NCBI GenBank assembly: GCA_900230115.1 | Contig: LT907983.1 | Span: 5,316,774 to 5,380,773 of the forward strand | DNA length: 64,000 bases | From: Spirosomataceae bacterium TFI 002 | GTDB lineage: Bacteria; Bacteroidota; Bacteroidia; Cytophagales; Spirosomataceae | Direction: 5' to 3' | Shown here: one piece after another, positions 62,088 to 64,000 of the stretch | Numbering within the stretch: position 1 is the first letter of the stretch | Layout of the letters: each line of letters begins with the position of its first letter | Made by a program: the position numbers and the translations under genes | Notes under the pieces: generated by a model | Seen by the model: the letters and a program-made list of their open reading frames with translations, nothing else | Database searches by the model: none | What the model was told of the DNA's origin: nothing

Positions 62088-63043
62088 GGTCTATCAATTA
62101 AAAATTCATAATTAATTGACCACGTAAACGTTTCACCCGGTTTTACCTCAATCTTAGTATATGGCTCAGGACAAGAGATGGTCGCACAAGCCCAAAATAC
62201 CATATTGTTGATCGGGCGATCACTTGTAATTCGAACGCCTGCCTTGGTCTTTAGGTTTTCGATTATTATATCAAAATCTTGTGCCGTATCCCCAAAGCCT
62301 GTTACGTCATTAGAAAACACACTTTCAGAGGAAGCTAATGCCCTATTAAATGTTATAGCCTTGTTTTCTATTTTTGCAATTGTGTCAAAGCCTTTCGTTG
62401 TACCACCTGGTTTTACATCAAAAACGAAAGATGTTTTAATATTAGCATTGGTAGGCTCATTGTCGATGATGAAAAAATTATGATTGTAAACACTGGACTT
62501 TATTGTTTTGGTACCTGTATTTTTCAAACTATGACTAATAATCAAATCCGAGTTTTCTAATTTTAACTTTTTTGAATAGTCGTAAGCATACCCCATTTTC
62601 ATCTTTAAACTTTGAGTAAATTCTATCTCGTCCGATTTAGATTTTATACTCCTCTCTCCTTGATTCTTAATATCATAAGTTTTAAACCTGTAGTATCCTT
62701 TTTCTTTTGGCTTAATCAACTCTCCTATTCCAATTTTTAAAAAGGTTTCGCCAATTGCAGCTTCATCATATCCGATTACAGTAAACTCTTCTACTGGACC
62801 AGTTATCGCATCATGTAAACCATATTCAAATTTTGGATTCCAAACACCAAAAAAACTGTGGCCTTTATAGTCTAATTCTGAAACCACTCCTGACCAATCA
62901 AAACGCGTACCTTGATAATAGCCAATACCCTCTTCTGGTAAGAGGATTTTTGCACTTAATTGCCCATTGGATATTACCGTACTTGGATAGTTTTGACCAA
63001 AGCAGTTAAAGGCAACAAATATTATTGCATAAAATATTTTCAT
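62084..63043 (-). CDS. Secreted galactose-mutarotase-like protein
   Basis: A 319-aa protein with a signal peptide (MKIFYAIIFVAFNCFG). The all-beta sequence (LLPEEGIGYYQGTRFDWSGV, YNHNFFIIDNEP, WSINYEFLID) resembles the galactose mutarotase/epimerase superfamily, with a conserved His in YNHNF. It overlaps the PQQ dehydrogenase gene by 4 bp, suggesting it supplies the right sugar anomer to that enzyme. The activity is inferred. Confidence 0.7.
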   Translation of the reverse strand: MKIFYAIIFVAFNCFGQNYPSTVISNGQLSAKILLPEEGIGYYQGTRFDWSGVVSELDYKGHSFFGVWNPKFEYGLHDAITGPVEEFTVIGYDEAAIGETFLKIGIGELIKPKEKGYYRFKTYDIKNQGERSIKSKSDEIEFTQSLKMKMGYAYDYSKKLKLENSDLIISHSLKNTGTKTIKSSVYNHNFFIIDNEPTNANIKTSFVFDVKPGGTTKGFDTIAKIENKAITFNRALASSESVFSNDVTGFGDTAQDFDIIIENLKTKAGVRITSDRPINNMVFWACATISCPEPYTKIEVKPGETFTWSINYEFLIDRP

Positions 63044-63087
63044 TCTTAATTTCGAAAAAATGAGGTTATTAATAAATTAAAAGGTGT

Positions 63088-64000
63088 TTACCAGCCATGA
63101 ATCGCTCCATCTGGGCTTTTCAAATATGGATGAGGGAATTTTGTTCTCTCCGAAACTTCCATGACAAAGTCAGCTTTCTTAGGATTGAATACCACTCCTA
63201 AACCTGGTGCAGGATTGAGGAATAATTTACCATCCTTGAAAAGGATATAATCTTCATTGAAATAAGCGGGTCTTTCTGGTGCTCCACCACCTAATTCCAT
63301 CATACATCTTGAAGGGCTACTAGATCCTAAGACATGAACCAAAGAAGCAGTAGAAAGTGGTCCTGTAAAGTGCGGAATCATTCCTGTATAATGTGTTTCT
63401 GACAAGGCCGCAATCTTTTTTAATTCGGTCAATCCACCAGTATTGGGAAGGGTAACTCTGGCATAGTCCAATAAGCGTCCTTCAATTAATTCGTTGACAT
63501 CCCATTTGTCTCCATATTGCTCACCTACAGCAATAGGAACTTTTGTCATTGCCCTCACTTGTTTATAAACAGCCTGATTTTCGCTTCTTACAATATCTTC
63601 AACAAAATATGGCTGAAGTTCTTCTAAAGCAGTACAAACTTTGATTCCATCTATTAAATCAAAACGAGTGTGTAGGTCAATTGCCCAGTTTCCTTGGCCC
63701 CCAACTGCACTATCAATACTTTTACAGAATTCAATTGTTTTTTGAACATTTTTGTAAAAATCATAAGATACATTTGGATCACTTCCTCCTGTTGGGCCAA
63801 TTCTAAAACAACGTAATCCCGCCTTTAAGCAATCTTCAGCTTGACCTTCGGGCGTTGTTGCTTTTAAACCTCTAAAGCCAGTAGCATAACATTCCACATA
63901 ATCTCTTGTAGCACCACCCATGAGCTCGTATACAGGGACTTTCAAAGCCTTACCTTTGATATCCCACAAAGCCATTTCTATAGCTCCCAAGGCATGTAAT
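63088..64000 (-). CDS. Enolase-superfamily sugar-acid dehydratase, 5' end outside the window
   Basis: A partial gene; the frame stays open to the right edge, so the N-terminal domain is missing. The barrel domain begins near AIEMALWDIKGKALKVPVYE and shows CFRIGPTGGSD, IDLHTRFDLID, FVEDIVRSENQAV, VPIAVGEQYGD and IPHFTGPLS, with a WDIKGK signature shared with the gene at 55644. Related to galactonate/mannonate-type dehydratases. Two paralogues in one cluster may handle different sugar acids. Confidence 0.85.
   Translation of the reverse strand, partial: LHALGAIEMALWDIKGKALKVPVYELMGGATRDYVECYATGFRGLKATTPEGQAEDCLKAGLRCFRIGPTGGSDPNVSYDFYKNVQKTIEFCKSIDSAVGGQGNWAIDLHTRFDLIDGIKVCTALEELQPYFVEDIVRSENQAVYKQVRAMTKVPIAVGEQYGDKWDVNELIEGRLLDYARVTLPNTGGLTELKKIAALSETHYTGMIPHFTGPLSTASLVHVLGSSSPSRCMMELGGGAPERPAYFNEDYILFKDGKLFLNPAPGLGVVFNPKKADFVMEVSERTKFPHPYLKSPDGAIHGW

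Overview
The window looks like the chromosome of a Bacteroidota bacterium, most likely of the order Cytophagales. The reasons are AT-rich DNA without strong Shine-Dalgarno sites, a TATCTTTG-type promoter element, a fused DAHP synthase/chorismate mutase, an AddB-type nuclease, a SUF cluster and a large surface protein with thrombospondin type-3 and DUF11-like domains. This placement is inferred from gene content; there is no rRNA in the window.

Positions 306-31430 form an integrative element of about 31 kb. It sits in the 3' end of a tRNA-Ser(TGA) gene (243-327) between 25-bp direct repeats (306-330 and 31406-31430), with a tyrosine recombinase gene next to the right repeat. From left to right it holds: three CRISPR arrays sharing one 37-nt repeat (68 near-perfect repeats plus degenerate ones); two almost identical cas2 genes, each preceded by a 26-codon remnant that is probably the end of cas1; a reverse-transcriptase gene cut off exactly at a CRISPR repeat; a complete III-D-like interference operon (15721 down to 7117: HD-less Cas10, several RAMP proteins, Cas6, and a two-helix membrane protein that is a candidate effector); a 419-aa membrane protein; a type I restriction-modification operon (hsdM, ORF6N/PLD-like gene, hsdS, RhuM-Fic gene, hsdR); and a maintenance module (HUH replication initiator, ribbon-helix-helix protein, GTTACG repeats, excisionase-like HTH protein, integrase). 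The adaptation module appears broken (no intact cas1) while interference looks intact.

Just 3 bp right of attR lies the first of two identical 1724-bp IS1182-like elements (31434-33157 and 52560-54283). Between them are ordinary chromosomal genes: addB-like nuclease, photolyase, purK-purE, a LysM protein, lspA, DAHP synthase/chorismate mutase, a methyltransferase, hemW-like, bacilliredoxin, a DUF59 protein, sufE and sufS, DinB-like, GNAT, a 919-aa secreted protein and an AraC regulator.

From 54738 to the right edge all genes lie on the minus strand and look like a sugar-acid (galactonate-type) catabolic cluster: two enolase-superfamily dehydratases, a secreted mutarotase-like protein, a PQQ dehydrogenase with a cytochrome c domain, a 2-keto-3-deoxygalactonate kinase, a KDPG/KDPGal aldolase, an MFS transporter and a FAH-family lipoprotein. 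Together they could oxidise a sugar in the periplasm, import the acid, and convert it by a DeLey-Doudoroff-type route to pyruvate and glyceraldehyde-3-phosphate. The last gene runs off the window.
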